A DNA stretch of 64,000 nucleotides, taken from the NCBI GenBank assembly GCA_003480425.1, contig QUJA01000002.1, positions 1 to 64,000 of the forward strand, given 5' to 3'. Shown here one piece after another: positions 46,131 to 55,932 of this stretch. The first letter of the stretch is position 1; each line of letters starts with the position of its first letter. Source of the DNA: Firmicutes bacterium AM31-12AC (GTDB lineage Bacteria > Bacillota > Clostridia > Lachnospirales > Lachnospiraceae). A program made the position numbers and the translations under genes. The notes below the pieces were generated by a model. That model did no database searches. It was not told the DNA's origin and was given only the letters and a program-made list of their open reading frames with translations.

Positions 46131-47012
46131 ATGAAAGAAAAGTTTAATCGAATAAAAGGATATGCGTTTCGTGTTATGGATGTGGTGAGCTCGCATCATA
46201 CAGGAGCCTATGCTGCTCAGGCAGCTTATTTTTTCGTCTTATCCATGATTCCAATCATATTATTATTGTTAACGATGGTACAGTTTACCTCATTAACAAA
46301 GGATTATATTATGAATGCTGTACTGCAGGCATTTCCAACGACAGTAGAAGGGTTGATTGAATCTATAGTGGATCAGGTGTACAGCCAGTCTGGCACAATC
46401 ATTCCAATCACAGTTCTAGTGGCGTTATGGTCGGCAGGGAGAGGAGTACTGTCGATTACAAATGGACTGAATTGCGTATATGAAAGCAGAGAAACACGTA
46501 ATTATGTATATTTGCGAATCAGAGCATCATTGTATACAGTGATATTTTTGGTGGCAATTATTTTGTCACTTGCTTTATCTGTGTTTGGTAATCGGATTGC
46601 AATTATGTTAAATCAGCATTTTCCGGTGTTAGTCAGATTAATTGATATGGTTATTCGAAGCAGAACTCTGATTACATTAGGTATTCTTACATTATTCTGG
46701 GATATGGTATATAAATATTTGCCAAACAGAAAGAATATAGGGAAAACAACAATGAAGAAACAATTGCCAGGAGCAATATTTACAGCTTGTGCATGGCAAG
46801 TGATTTCGTTTATATTTTCTATTTATCTTGATATATTTACCGGATTTACAACAATGTATGGAAGCCTTACGATGATCATTTTAATTATGCTCTGGCTCTA
46901 TATGTGTATGTATGTCATTTTGCTTGGAGGAGAAGTAAATGCCCTGTTACAAAGGGCAATCAAGATGTTTGCACATGAGAAAGAAGAGGAATCATCAGAA
47001 AATCAAACTTGA
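46131..47012 (+). CDS. YihY/BrkB-family membrane protein
   Basis: The 293-residue protein has six predicted helices and the family sequence AAQAAYFFVLSMIPIILLL, ALWSAGRGVLSITNGLNCVY and the C-terminal TTMYGSLTMIILIMLWLYM (given as separate blocks). The family was once labelled ribonuclease BN; that activity belongs to another gene, and its function is unsettled. GAGGAAG places the start at the ATG at 46131, four codons inside the longest frame. The stop codon overlaps the -35 of the next promoter. Confidence 0.9.
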   Translation: MKEKFNRIKGYAFRVMDVVSSHHTGAYAAQAAYFFVLSMIPIILLLLTMVQFTSLTKDYIMNAVLQAFPTTVEGLIESIVDQVYSQSGTIIPITVLVALWSAGRGVLSITNGLNCVYESRETRNYVYLRIRASLYTVIFLVAIILSLALSVFGNRIAIMLNQHFPVLVRLIDMVIRSRTLITLGILTLFWDMVYKYLPNRKNIGKTTMKKQLPGAIFTACAWQVISFIFSIYLDIFTGFTTMYGSLTMIILIMLWLYMCMYVILLGGEVNALLQRAIKMFAHEKEEESSENQT

Positions 47013-47036
47013 CAAACAGTATGAATATGATAAAAT
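47009..47036 (+). promoter_or_regulatory. pheST promoter
   Basis: TTGACA (47009-47014), 16 bp, TAAAAT (47031-47036). The -35 contains the stop codon of the preceding gene. Confidence 0.75.
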
Positions 47037-47042
47037 ATAGGG

Positions 47043-47320
47043 GTAATTTTGAAAAATAAAATGAACATAAAAGCGAAGACCGTGTACAGTAGAGAGCTAT
47101 CTTCTATCAGAGAGAGAGAATCATCGGCTGAAAATTTTCTTGAGTTCAGATAGTAATTGAATTTCCCACGTTAGCTGTGTTTTTGAAAAAATAAAGTAGA
47201 GAACACCGTAAGTTGTACGTTACACAAACAGAGTGTCCAAAAGTTATAACTTTGGGAAACAGGGTGGTACCGCGAGTAAAATATAAGCTTCGTCCCTTTT
47301 TGGGGATGGAGCTTTTTTCA
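47043..47320 (+). promoter_or_regulatory. T-box riboswitch (phenylalanine) of pheST
   Basis: The leader includes AGTAGAGAGCT and TTCTTGAGTTCAG Stem I segments, GAATTTCCCAC containing a Phe codon (TTC, with TTT in the adjacent register), and the T-box AACAGGGTGGTACCGCG (47258-47274). The terminator AAGCTTCGTCCC / GGGGATGGAGCTT with T run follows (47285-47318). Uncharged tRNA-Phe should favour antitermination. Confidence 0.92.
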
Positions 47321-47338
47321 TTTGAAAGGAGAAAAATG

Positions 47339-48358
47339 ATGAAAGAAAGATTGGAACAGATCAGAAAAGAAGCAATTGAAGCAATTCAGGCTTCTGATGC
47401 TCCAGAAAAATTAAATGATGTGCGTGTTAAATTCCTTGGAAAAAAAGGTGAATTAACAGCTGTATTGAAAGGTATGAAGGATGTTGCTCCAGAAGAACGT
47501 CCAAAGGTTGGTCAGCTTGTCAATGAGACAAGAGCTGCAATTGAGCAGATTATGGAAGAGACAAAAACAAAGATGGAAAAAGCAATCCGCGAGGAAAAGC
47601 TGAAAGCAGAAGTAATCGATGTTACACTTCCATCTAAGAAAAATAGTGTAGGACATAGACATCCAAATACAATCGCATTGGAAGAAGTAGAAAGAATCTT
47701 CGTAGGAATGGGATATGAAGTAGTTGAAGGACCAGAAGTAGAGTACGATCTGTACAATTTTGAAAAATTGAATATTCCGGCAGATCATCCTGCAAAAGAT
47801 GAACAGGATACATTCTATATTAATAAAGATATCGTACTTCGTACACAGACATCTCCGGTACAGGCACGAGTGATGGAACAGGGAAAACTTCCAATCCGTA
47901 TGATTGCACCGGGAAGAGTATTCCGTTCTGATGAAGTAGATGCAACACACTCTCCATCCTTCCATCAAATTGAAGGTCTTGTAATCGATAAAAATGTTTC
48001 ATTTGCAGATTTAAAAGGTACTTTGGAAGTATTTGCAAAAGAATTGTTCGGACCAGATACAAAGACAAAATTCCGTCCACATCATTTCCCGTTTACAGAG
48101 CCAAGTGCAGAGGTGGATGTGAGCTGTTTTAAATGCGGTGGAAAAGGATGCCGTTTCTGTAAAGGATCCGGATGGATTGAGATTCTTGGATGCGGAATGG
48201 TTCATCCACACGTACTGGAAATGTGCGGAATTGATCCGGAAGAATACAATGGATTTGCTTTCGGTGTAGGTCTGGAACGTATCGCATTATTGAAATACGA
48301 GATTGATGACATGAGATTATTATATGAAAATGATATTCGTTTCTTGAAACAATTCTAG
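47339..48358 (+). CDS. pheS: Phenylalanine--tRNA ligase alpha subunit
   Basis: The 339-residue catalytic subunit has an N-terminal coiled coil (KERLEQIRKEAIEAIQ) and class II motifs: GHRHPNTIALEEVERIF, VFRSDEVDATHSPSFHQIEGL, FTEPSAEVDVSCF and GFAFGVGLERIALLKY (motif 3). A CxxC pair (CFKCGGKGCRFC) is seen before the end. AAAGGAG suits the second of two adjacent ATGs (47339). A longer frame upstream runs through the T-box and is not coding. Confidence 0.97.
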   Translation: MKERLEQIRKEAIEAIQASDAPEKLNDVRVKFLGKKGELTAVLKGMKDVAPEERPKVGQLVNETRAAIEQIMEETKTKMEKAIREEKLKAEVIDVTLPSKKNSVGHRHPNTIALEEVERIFVGMGYEVVEGPEVEYDLYNFEKLNIPADHPAKDEQDTFYINKDIVLRTQTSPVQARVMEQGKLPIRMIAPGRVFRSDEVDATHSPSFHQIEGLVIDKNVSFADLKGTLEVFAKELFGPDTKTKFRPHHFPFTEPSAEVDVSCFKCGGKGCRFCKGSGWIEILGCGMVHPHVLEMCGIDPEEYNGFAFGVGLERIALLKYEIDDMRLLYENDIRFLKQF

Positions 48359-48453
48359 TTGGCAGGTAAAACAAACATAAATAAAGAGGAAAATTGTTTT
48401 TGGCGAACAGAACAATAAGCGAATAATGAAATAATAAAAAGGAGATTTAAAAC

Positions 48454-50874
48454 ATGAATACTTCATTATCATGGATTAAAGCGTATGTGCCAGATTTGGA
48501 TGTCACAGCGCAGGAATATACAGACGCAATGACTTTATCAGGAACAAAGGTAGAGGGATTTGAAAAATTAGATGCAGATCTGGATAAGATTGTTGTAGGT
48601 CAGATTGATAAGATTGAAAAGCATCCAGATGCAGATAAACTGATAATCTGCCAGGTAAATGTAGGAACAGAGCAGGTTCAGATCGTAACAGGTGCCCATA
48701 ATGTATTTGAAGGTGCAAAGGTACCGGTAGTTCTTGATGGAGGACGCGTTGCAGGAGGTCACGAGCCTGGACAAAGAGTAGAGGGCGGAATTAAGATTAA
48801 AAAAGGAAAACTCCGTGGAGTAGAAAGCTTCGGTATGATGTGTTCCATTGAGGAGCTTGGTTCTACAAAAGATATGTATCCGGAAGCTCCGGAAAATGGA
48901 ATTTATATTTTCAAAGATGATGTAGAGGTTGGAGCAGATGCAGTAGAAGTACTTGGACTTCATGATGTTGTATTTGAGTACGAAATCACATCAAATCGTG
49001 TAGATTGCTACAGTGTTGTTGGTATCGCAAGAGAAGCAGCAGCGACATTTAATAAAGAATTTAAACCACCGGTTGTAACAGAGACAGGTAATCAGGAAGA
49101 TGTTAATGATTATGTAAAGGTAACTGTAGAAAATACAGAGCTTTGTTCACGCTATTGTGCAAGAGTTGTTAAAAATATTAAAATCGGACCATCTCCAGAA
49201 TGGATGCAGAGAAGACTTGCATCAGTTGGAATCCGTCCGATTAATAACCTTGTAGATATCACAAACTATGTGATGGAAGAGTATGGCCAGCCGATGCATG
49301 CATATGATCTTGATACACTTGCAGGTCATGAGATTGTTGTTAAAAATGCAGAAGACGGACAGAAGTTTGTTACATTAGACGGACAGGAGCGTCAGATGGA
49401 TAAAGATGTTCTTATGATTTGCGATGGCGAGAAGGCAGTAGGTATTGCAGGTATCATGGGTGGAGAAAACTCAATGATCACAGATGATGTAAAGACAATG
49501 CTTTTCGAAGCGGCATGTTTTGATGGAGTAAACATTCGTAAATCAAGTAAGAGAGTCGGACTTCGTACAGATGCTTCAGGAAAATTTGAAAAAGGACTGG
49601 ATCCAAACAATGCAAAAGCGGCAATTGACCGTGCATGTCAGTTGATTGAAGAACTGGGCGCAGGAGAAGTTGTAGGCGGAACAGTTGACGTATACAGTAA
49701 GAAGAAAGAACCTGTTCGTGTACCATTTGATGAAAATAGAATCAACAGAATGTTAGGAACAGACATTTCAAAAGAAGATATGCTGGCATATTTTGCGAAG
49801 ATTGATTTGGAATATGATGCAGATACAAACGAAGTGATCGCACCTACATTCCGTCATGATTTATTCCGTCTTGCAGACCTTGCAGAAGAAGTGGCAAGAT
49901 TTTATGGATATGATAACATTCCTACAACACTTCCAAATGGAGAGGCAACAACAGGTAAGCTGACATTTAAACTGAGAGTAGAACAGGTCGCAAGAGATAT
50001 TGCAGAATTCTGTGGATTTAGCCAGGGAATGTCATATTCATTTGAAAGTCCGAAAGTGTTTGATAAATTATTACTTCCGGCAGATTCACCATTGCGTCAG
50101 GCAATCGAGATTATGAATCCACTTGGTGAAGATTATAGCATTATGAGAACAACATCTCTTAATGGAATGTTAACTTCACTTGCTACAAACTATAACAGAA
50201 GAAATAAAAATGTACGTCTGTATGAGCTTGGAAATGTTTATATTCCAGAAAAGCTTCCACTTACAGAACTCCCGGATGAAAGAATGCAGTTTACTCTTGG
50301 TATGTATGGGGATGGAGATTTCTTCAATATGAAAGGTGTTGTAGAAGAGTTCTTTGAGAAGATTGGAATGAAGGGACGTGAAAGCTACGATCCAAATGCA
50401 GGAAAATCTTATCTGCATCCAGGAAGACAGGCAAATATCTTGTATGATGGAAAAGTGGTTGGATATTTGGGAGAAGTTCACCCGGATGTTGCTGATATTT
50501 ATGGAATCGGAGAAAGAGCATATGTCGCAGTGATTGATATGCCAGTTGTTCTGGAATATGCAACATTTGACAGAAAATATACAGGTATTGCAAAATATCC
50601 TGCGGTTTCCCGTGATTTGAGTATGGTAGTACCAAAAGAAATCCTGGTTGGACAGATTGAAGATGTTATTGCAAAAAAAGGTGGAAATTATCTGGAAAGT
50701 TTTGCTTTGTTTGATTTGTATGAAGGGGCTCAGATTAAAGAAGGATTTAAGTCTGTTGCATATTCAATTGTGTTCCGTGCAAAAGATAAGACTTTGGAAG
50801 AGGCTGATATTACAACAGCGATGAACAAGATCTTAAAAGCATTGGAAGAAATGGGAATTGAACTTCGTAAATAA
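48454..50874 (+). CDS. pheT: Phenylalanine--tRNA ligase beta subunit
   Basis: The 806-residue subunit has the OB-fold tRNA-binding domain (about residues 40-155, [16 protein letters not shown]), the B3/B4 editing domain, B5 with [14 protein letters not shown], and the C-terminal anticodon-binding FDX-ACB domain ([17 protein letters not shown]). It forms the alpha2-beta2 enzyme with PheS. AAAAGGAG lies upstream. It shares the T-box-controlled transcript. Confidence 0.97.
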   Translation: MNTSLSWIKAYVPDLDVTAQEYTDAMTLSGTKVEGFEKLDADLDKIVVGQIDKIEKHPDADKLIICQVNVGTEQVQIVTGAHNVFEGAKVPVVLDGGRVAGGHEPGQRVEGGIKIKKGKLRGVESFGMMCSIEELGSTKDMYPEAPENGIYIFKDDVEVGADAVEVLGLHDVVFEYEITSNRVDCYSVVGIAREAAATFNKEFKPPVVTETGNQEDVNDYVKVTVENTELCSRYCARVVKNIKIGPSPEWMQRRLASVGIRPINNLVDITNYVMEEYGQPMHAYDLDTLAGHEIVVKNAEDGQKFVTLDGQERQMDKDVLMICDGEKAVGIAGIMGGENSMITDDVKTMLFEAACFDGVNIRKSSKRVGLRTDASGKFEKGLDPNNAKAAIDRACQLIEELGAGEVVGGTVDVYSKKKEPVRVPFDENRINRMLGTDISKEDMLAYFAKIDLEYDADTNEVIAPTFRHDLFRLADLAEEVARFYGYDNIPTTLPNGEATTGKLTFKLRVEQVARDIAEFCGFSQGMSYSFESPKVFDKLLLPADSPLRQAIEIMNPLGEDYSIMRTTSLNGMLTSLATNYNRRNKNVRLYELGNVYIPEKLPLTELPDERMQFTLGMYGDGDFFNMKGVVEEFFEKIGMKGRESYDPNAGKSYLHPGRQANILYDGKVVGYLGEVHPDVADIYGIGERAYVAVIDMPVVLEYATFDRKYTGIAKYPAVSRDLSMVVPKEILVGQIEDVIAKKGGNYLESFALFDLYEGAQIKEGFKSVAYSIVFRAKDKTLEEADITTAMNKILKALEEMGIELRK

Positions 50875-50894
50875 GAAAGAGAAGGGACAAGTCA

Positions 50895-51920
50895 TTGAAA
50901 ACAAGTGATTTTTATTATGATCTGCCAGAGGAACTGATTGCTCAGGATCCTCTGGAGGATCGCTCTAGTTCTCGCCTGCTTATATTAGATAAAGAAACAG
51001 GTAAGACAGAGCATCATATATTTAAAGAAATTATTGATTATCTGAATCCGGGAGATTGTCTCGTGATTAATGATACAAAGGTAATTCCGGCGAGACTGAT
51101 CGGTGAAAAGATTGGTACAGGAGCAAAGATAGAAGTACTCTTATTAAAACGTAAAGAAAAAGACGTTTGGGAGACACTTGTAAAACCTGGCAAAAAGATG
51201 AAAGTCGGAGCACAGGTGAGCTTTGGTAACGGATTGCTGATTGGAGAAGTTATCGAAGTGGTAGAGGAAGGAAACCGACTGATAAAATTCCATTATGAAG
51301 GAATTTTTGAAGAGGTTCTGGATCAGCTTGGCGAGATGCCGCTGCCACCATATATCACACATCAGTTACAGGATCGTAATCGTTATAATACTGTATACGC
51401 AAAAAACGAGGGGTCTGCTGCAGCTCCGACTGCAGGATTGCATTTCACAGCAGAGCTTCTGGATGCAATTCAGGAAAAGGGTGTTGATATTGCACGTGTG
51501 ACTTTGCACGTTGGGCTTGGAACATTCCGTCCGGTAAAAGTAGAAGATGTCACAGAACATCATATGCATTCTGAATTTTATCAGGTAGATGAAGAAGCAG
51601 CTGAAAAAATTAATCGTGCCAAAGATGGAGCAGGGCGTGTTATTTGTGTAGGAACAACAAGCTGTCGTACGATTGAGTCAGCAGCAGATGAAACCGGTCA
51701 TTTGAAGCCATGCAGTGGATGGACAGAAATATTTATTTATCCGGGATATAAATTTAAAATGTTAGATTGCCTGATCACAAATTTCCATCTTCCAGAATCA
51801 ACATTGATTATGTTAGTGTCTGCACTTGCCGGAAAAGAACATGTGATGGCAGCTTATGAAGAAGCAGTAAAAGAAAGATATCGCTTTTTCTCGTTCGGGG
51901 ATGCGATGTTTATAAAGTAA
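50895..51920 (+). CDS. queA: S-adenosylmethionine:tRNA ribosyltransferase-isomerase QueA
   Basis: QueA adds the epoxycyclopentane group to preQ1 in tRNA. The 341-residue protein has [30 protein letters not shown], the PLPPYITHQ and [11 protein letters not shown] motifs and GLGTFRPV. It starts at a TTG preceded by AAGGGAC, 20 bp after pheT. QueH, the enzyme for the following step, is encoded at 36341. Confidence 0.95.
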   Translation: MKTSDFYYDLPEELIAQDPLEDRSSSRLLILDKETGKTEHHIFKEIIDYLNPGDCLVINDTKVIPARLIGEKIGTGAKIEVLLLKRKEKDVWETLVKPGKKMKVGAQVSFGNGLLIGEVIEVVEEGNRLIKFHYEGIFEEVLDQLGEMPLPPYITHQLQDRNRYNTVYAKNEGSAAAPTAGLHFTAELLDAIQEKGVDIARVTLHVGLGTFRPVKVEDVTEHHMHSEFYQVDEEAAEKINRAKDGAGRVICVGTTSCRTIESAADETGHLKPCSGWTEIFIYPGYKFKMLDCLITNFHLPESTLIMLVSALAGKEHVMAAYEEAVKERYRFFSFGDAMFIK

Positions 51921-51947
51921 GTAAAATATAGAATGATTACAATAAAC

Positions 51948-51978
51948 CCTCCTTTTGCATATGGTATGCAAAAGGAGG
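51948..51978 (+). terminator. Terminator after queA; also holds an AAGGAGG motif
   Basis: CCTCCTTTTGCATA and TATGCAAAAGGAGG form a perfect 14-bp stem with a 3-nt loop, followed by ATTTTC. The right arm is an ideal Shine-Dalgarno sequence, but it lies about 21 nt before the cbiG ATG. Confidence 0.75.
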
Positions 51979-51999
51979 ATTTTCAGAATATATACAGAG

Positions 52000-53060
52000 A
52001 TGAATAAGAAAATTAACGTATTAAGTTTTACAAAAAAAGGAAGTCAAAAAAATAAAGAGCTGTGTAGCTATTTAACAGAACAAGAGTATGATTGCATTGG
52101 ATATACGATAAAACGTTTTTCCGTAGAGTGTGATTTAGAACCCATGCCAGAATATTTGTCTTTATGGATTGGAAAAAATGGGGGAAAGAAGATTTTATTT
52201 TTATTGGTGCAATGGGGATTGCAGTACGTTTGATTGCTCCGTGGGTGAAAGATAAATATTCAGATTCTGCAGTATTGGTGATGGATGAAAAAGCACAGTA
52301 TTGCATACCAGTCCTATCAGGTCATGTCGGAGGGGGAATAGAGCTTGCGCACATGATAGAAAACTGTATGGGTGCAATGCCGGTTATTACGACAGCGACA
52401 GATGTACAGAAGAAATTTGCAGTAGATGTGTTTGCAAAGAAAAACAGACTGCAAATTACAGACAGAAAACTGGCAAAAGAAATTTCGGCAGCTGTTTTAG
52501 AAGAAAAAAAGATAGGATTTTACAGTGAACTTGGTTACAAAGGGAAAGTGCCGAAAGAAGTCGTGTGTTGTGAATCAGAAAGAGAATTGGATAAATTTGA
52601 ATATGGAATTATTGTGACAACTCAAAAAAAAGAAAAAAATCAAAAATCGAACAGATTATATTTGCTTGCGAAAACATATGTTATAGGTCTTGGGTGTAGA
52701 AAAAACATATCTTATATAAAATTAGAAAAAGGTCTTCAGTTAGCATTAGCACAAGTTCAAATAGATTTGGCTGAAATTTTAGCGTTTGCAAGTATTGATC
52801 TAAAGAAAGAAGAACCGGCGATAAAAAAACTGTCGGAGAACTATCAAATTCCATTTTTGACATATTCAGTAGAAAAGCTGAAAAAAGTAGAGTGTGTTAG
52901 TAGTAGTTCAGAATTTGTGGCATCGGTTACCGGTGTGGATAATGTATGTGAGAGAGCTGCAAAATATTGTTGCCCGGATGGAAGGATGATATTAGATAAA
53001 CTGAAATTGGATGGTATGACGGTAGCTATTGTACAGAAAAAGATGGAAGTTTTATTTTAA
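52000..53060 (+). CDS. cbiG: Cobalt-precorrin-5A hydrolase CbiG, interrupted by a 1-base deletion
   Basis: CbiG opens the lactone ring of cobalt-precorrin-5A in anaerobic cobalamin synthesis. The first frame gives MNKKINVLSFTKKG to WIGKNGG. The family then continues in a second frame with WGKEDFIFIGAMGIAVRLIAPW, LSGHVGG and the C-terminal domain ending in VAIVQKKMEVLF (quoted in parts). One A missing from the A6 run at 52173-52178 explains the break, and the restored protein is 353 residues. The start codon has no well-placed ribosome binding site. The usual partner cbi genes are absent except cobK. Confidence 0.85.
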
Positions 53061-53078
53061 GAAAGAACAGGTTTTGGC

Positions 53079-53878
53079 GTGGATAAGAACGATAAAGAAG
53101 AATTGGAAATGTGCAGGATTTTGATATTTTCCGGAACAACAGAAGGAAATCAAATCGCAAAAGCAGTGTGCAGACTGCCGGCAAAGGTTTATGTCAGCGT
53201 TGCAACTGAGTATGGAAAAGTGTGTGCAGAAGAACAGTCCGAAGCTGAGATTATAGCAGGGAGAATGGATCGTGAAGAAATTCAAGAATTTTTAAATCTA
53301 TATAAGATAGATATTGTGATCGATGCAACCCATCCATTTGCAAGAGTGGTGACAGAAAATATACAGAAAGCATGCGAGAATGGAAAAATAAAATATATCC
53401 GTTGTGTCAGAGAAGCGGAAAATGAAGCATTTGAAAATGAAAATTGTGTCTGGGCAGAGAATGTCGATAAAGCAGTTTCTTATTTGCAGGAGACGAAAGG
53501 AAACATATTAATTACGACAGGCGGAAAAGAACTTCAAAAATATACTCAGCTTAAGGATTATCAAGACAGATGTTATGCGCGTGTGCTTTCAACAAAAAAC
53601 TCTATGACAGATGCGGCCAAACTAGGATTTGAAGGCAGACATTTAATCGCTATGCAGGGACCATTTTCAACAGAAATGAATATTGCTTTGCTTCATTATA
53701 CAGAAGCAGCATATCTGGTGACAAAAGAATCGGGAAAAGCAGGTGGCTTTGATGAAAAGATTGAGCAGCGCAAAAAACAGGCACAAAATTAGTTATTATA
53801 CAAAGACCGATAGAAAATGGATTGAGTGTGGAACAGACAATTTCCTATTGCATGGAGAAAATGTATTCTTTTTCATGA
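53079..53878 (+). CDS. cobK: Precorrin-6A reductase CobK/CbiJ, interrupted by a 1-base deletion near the end
   Basis: CobK reduces the macrocycle of (cobalt-)precorrin-6A. The frame shows RILIFSGTTEGNQIA, VIDATHPFARVVTENI, ITTGGKEL and TKESGKAGGFDEKIE, then ends early at 53792 as QRKKQAQN. With one extra G at 53765 it reads EAAQKTGTKLVIIQRP and continues to 53878, giving the expected length of about 256-266 residues. The start may be the GTG at 53079 or the ATG at 53109. It directly follows cbiG and precedes the asnB promoter. Confidence 0.85.
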
Positions 53879-53925
53879 AAAGTTTTGTGAAAAGAAATGA
53901 AGATAAGGGCATAAAAAGAAAAAAG

Positions 53926-53954
53926 TTGTTTTTAGATAGAAAAAAAGCTATAAT
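53926..53954 (+). promoter_or_regulatory. asnB promoter
   Basis: TTGTTT (53926-53931), 17 bp, consensus TATAAT (53949-53954). Confidence 0.8.
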
Positions 53955-54027
53955 AAGGAACGAATTATATGTAAAAATAATAAGAACAACGAGCAAACAG
54001 GATACAACAAAAGGAGACAAAGACTAT

Positions 54028-55908
54028 ATGTGTGGATTTGCAGGATTTGTAGGAGAGGTTGAAAATCGTGAAGAGGTTCTGGAAAATATGATGAATACGA
54101 TTATTCACAGAGGACCGGACAGCGAAGGAAAATATGTGGATGAAGATGCGGCGCTGGGGTTTCGACGTCTGAGTATTATCGACCTTTCTGAAGTTGGCGA
54201 CCAGCCATTATATAACGAAGACAGAAGTAAGGTACTTGTATTTAATGGGGAAATCTACAATTATCAGGAACTGAGAAAAGAATTAGTGGAAGCAGGACAT
54301 GTATTTGTGTCGAATACAGATTCCGAGACATTGATACATGGTTATGAAGAATGGGGAGAAAGCCTGGTAGAACGTCTGAGAGGTATGTATGCGTTTGTAA
54401 TCTGGGATACAAAAACAAAAAAACTATTTGGGGCAAGAGATATTTTCGGGATTAAACCAATGTATTATGCACAGATGAATGGAACATTGATGTTTGGTTC
54501 AGAAATTAAATCTTTTATGGAGCATCCGAAATTTGATAAGATTTTTAATGAAGATGCACTTGGAAATTACTTGTCATTTCAGTTTGTTCCGACAAATGAG
54601 ACATTTTTTAAAGGTGTTTTCTGCTTACAGCCGGGACATTACTTTACTTATGAAAATGAAAAGATGGAGATTACACGTTATTTTGAACCGAATTTTACAG
54701 GAGATACGACAAAATCATTTGAAGAAATCGTAGATGACATTGAAGCAGTGATGAAAGAATCTGTAGAGATGCATAAGATCAGTGATGTAGAAGTTGCTTC
54801 CTATCTTTCAAGTGGTGTAGACTCCAGTTATTTAACCTATTTAGGTCAGGTTGACCGTACATTTACAGTTGGTTTTGATGAAGGAAAATACAGCGAGATC
54901 CAGGATGCAAAAGAATTTGCTGCAAGTATTAATATGCAAAACGATGCAAAAGTAATCAGTCCGGAAGAATATTGGGATAAATTATCTGATATTCAGTATT
55001 ATATGGATGAGCCGGTAGCAGATCCGGCAGCAATTGCATTATATTTCTTGAGTGAGGAAGCTTCGAAAAAAGTAAAGGTTGTGCTTTCGGGAGAAGGGTC
55101 AGACGAGCTGTTTGGCGGTTATAATATTTATTGTGAACCATTGGAACATACGAGCTTTAATAAGATTCCAATGCCGATTCGAAGAGCACTTGGCAAATTT
55201 GCAGAATACTGCCTGCCTAGAGGAACAAAGGGAAGAGGCTTTTTAATGCGTCATGGAAAAACCTTAGAAGAGCGTTATTTTGCAAATGCAACGAATATTT
55301 TTACGGAACGTGAAGCAAATAAAATTTTAAAGAAGGGCTGTGAACCTCAGATTCAAAAAGTGACAAAACCATTGTATGAACGTGTACAGGGAAAAGATCC
55401 GGTGACAAAAATGCAGTATGTTGATATGCATCTTTGGCTGGTTCATGATATTTTGATGAAAGGTGATAAGATGGGAATGGCAAATTCTCTGGAGGTCCGT
55501 GTTCCGTTTTTGGATAAAAAAGTACTGGAGCTTGCAGAAACATTGCCATTAGATTATAAAGTACGTGCACCAAAGACCAAAGTAGCACTGCGAGGAGCAG
55601 CTGAAAAAGTGATTCGCAGTAAGACAGCAGAAAAGAAAAAACTGGGATTCCCAATTCCAACGCGTGTTTGGCTAAAAGAGGATAAGTATTATAACCGAGT
55701 AAAAGAGATGTTTCAGTCAGAAGCAGCAAACAAATTCTTTAATACAGAACTTCTGATCAAAATGTTAGACGACCATAAGAATGGAAAGAATAAAAATGAA
55801 AAAACAGACAATAGCAGAAAAATCTGGACAGTTTATATTTTCCTTGTATGGTATGACAGATATTTTGAACATGGCAAACCGGTTCATCCGGAAATGGCAG
55901 CAAGATGA
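54028..55908 (+). CDS. asnB: Asparagine synthetase (glutamine-hydrolysing)
   Basis: AsnB makes asparagine from aspartate, ATP and glutamine. The 626-residue enzyme has the N-terminal nucleophile Cys2 (MCGFAGFVG), the glutaminase motifs RRLSIIDLS and FNGEIYNY, and the synthetase P-loop SYLSSGVDSSYL plus GEGSDELFGGY. The open frame extends about 95 codons further upstream, but Cys2 must follow the initiator Met, and AAAGGAG lies upstream of 54028, so the shorter start is certain. Confidence 0.97.
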   Translation: MCGFAGFVGEVENREEVLENMMNTIIHRGPDSEGKYVDEDAALGFRRLSIIDLSEVGDQPLYNEDRSKVLVFNGEIYNYQELRKELVEAGHVFVSNTDSETLIHGYEEWGESLVERLRGMYAFVIWDTKTKKLFGARDIFGIKPMYYAQMNGTLMFGSEIKSFMEHPKFDKIFNEDALGNYLSFQFVPTNETFFKGVFCLQPGHYFTYENEKMEITRYFEPNFTGDTTKSFEEIVDDIEAVMKESVEMHKISDVEVASYLSSGVDSSYLTYLGQVDRTFTVGFDEGKYSEIQDAKEFAASINMQNDAKVISPEEYWDKLSDIQYYMDEPVADPAAIALYFLSEEASKKVKVVLSGEGSDELFGGYNIYCEPLEHTSFNKIPMPIRRALGKFAEYCLPRGTKGRGFLMRHGKTLEERYFANATNIFTEREANKILKKGCEPQIQKVTKPLYERVQGKDPVTKMQYVDMHLWLVHDILMKGDKMGMANSLEVRVPFLDKKVLELAETLPLDYKVRAPKTKVALRGAAEKVIRSKTAEKKKLGFPIPTRVWLKEDKYYNRVKEMFQSEAANKFFNTELLIKMLDDHKNGKNKNEKTDNSRKIWTVYIFLVWYDRYFEHGKPVHPEMAAR

Positions 55909-55932
55909 TTTGAATAAACAGGGGATGTTGAT

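Noticed and set aside
47213..47335. Upstream extension of pheS
   Set aside because: It reads through the T-box and its terminator; the real start follows AAAGGAG.
53743..54027. 95-codon N-terminal extension of asnB
   Set aside because: AsnB needs Cys at position 2; the extension includes the promoter and the end of cobK in another frame.
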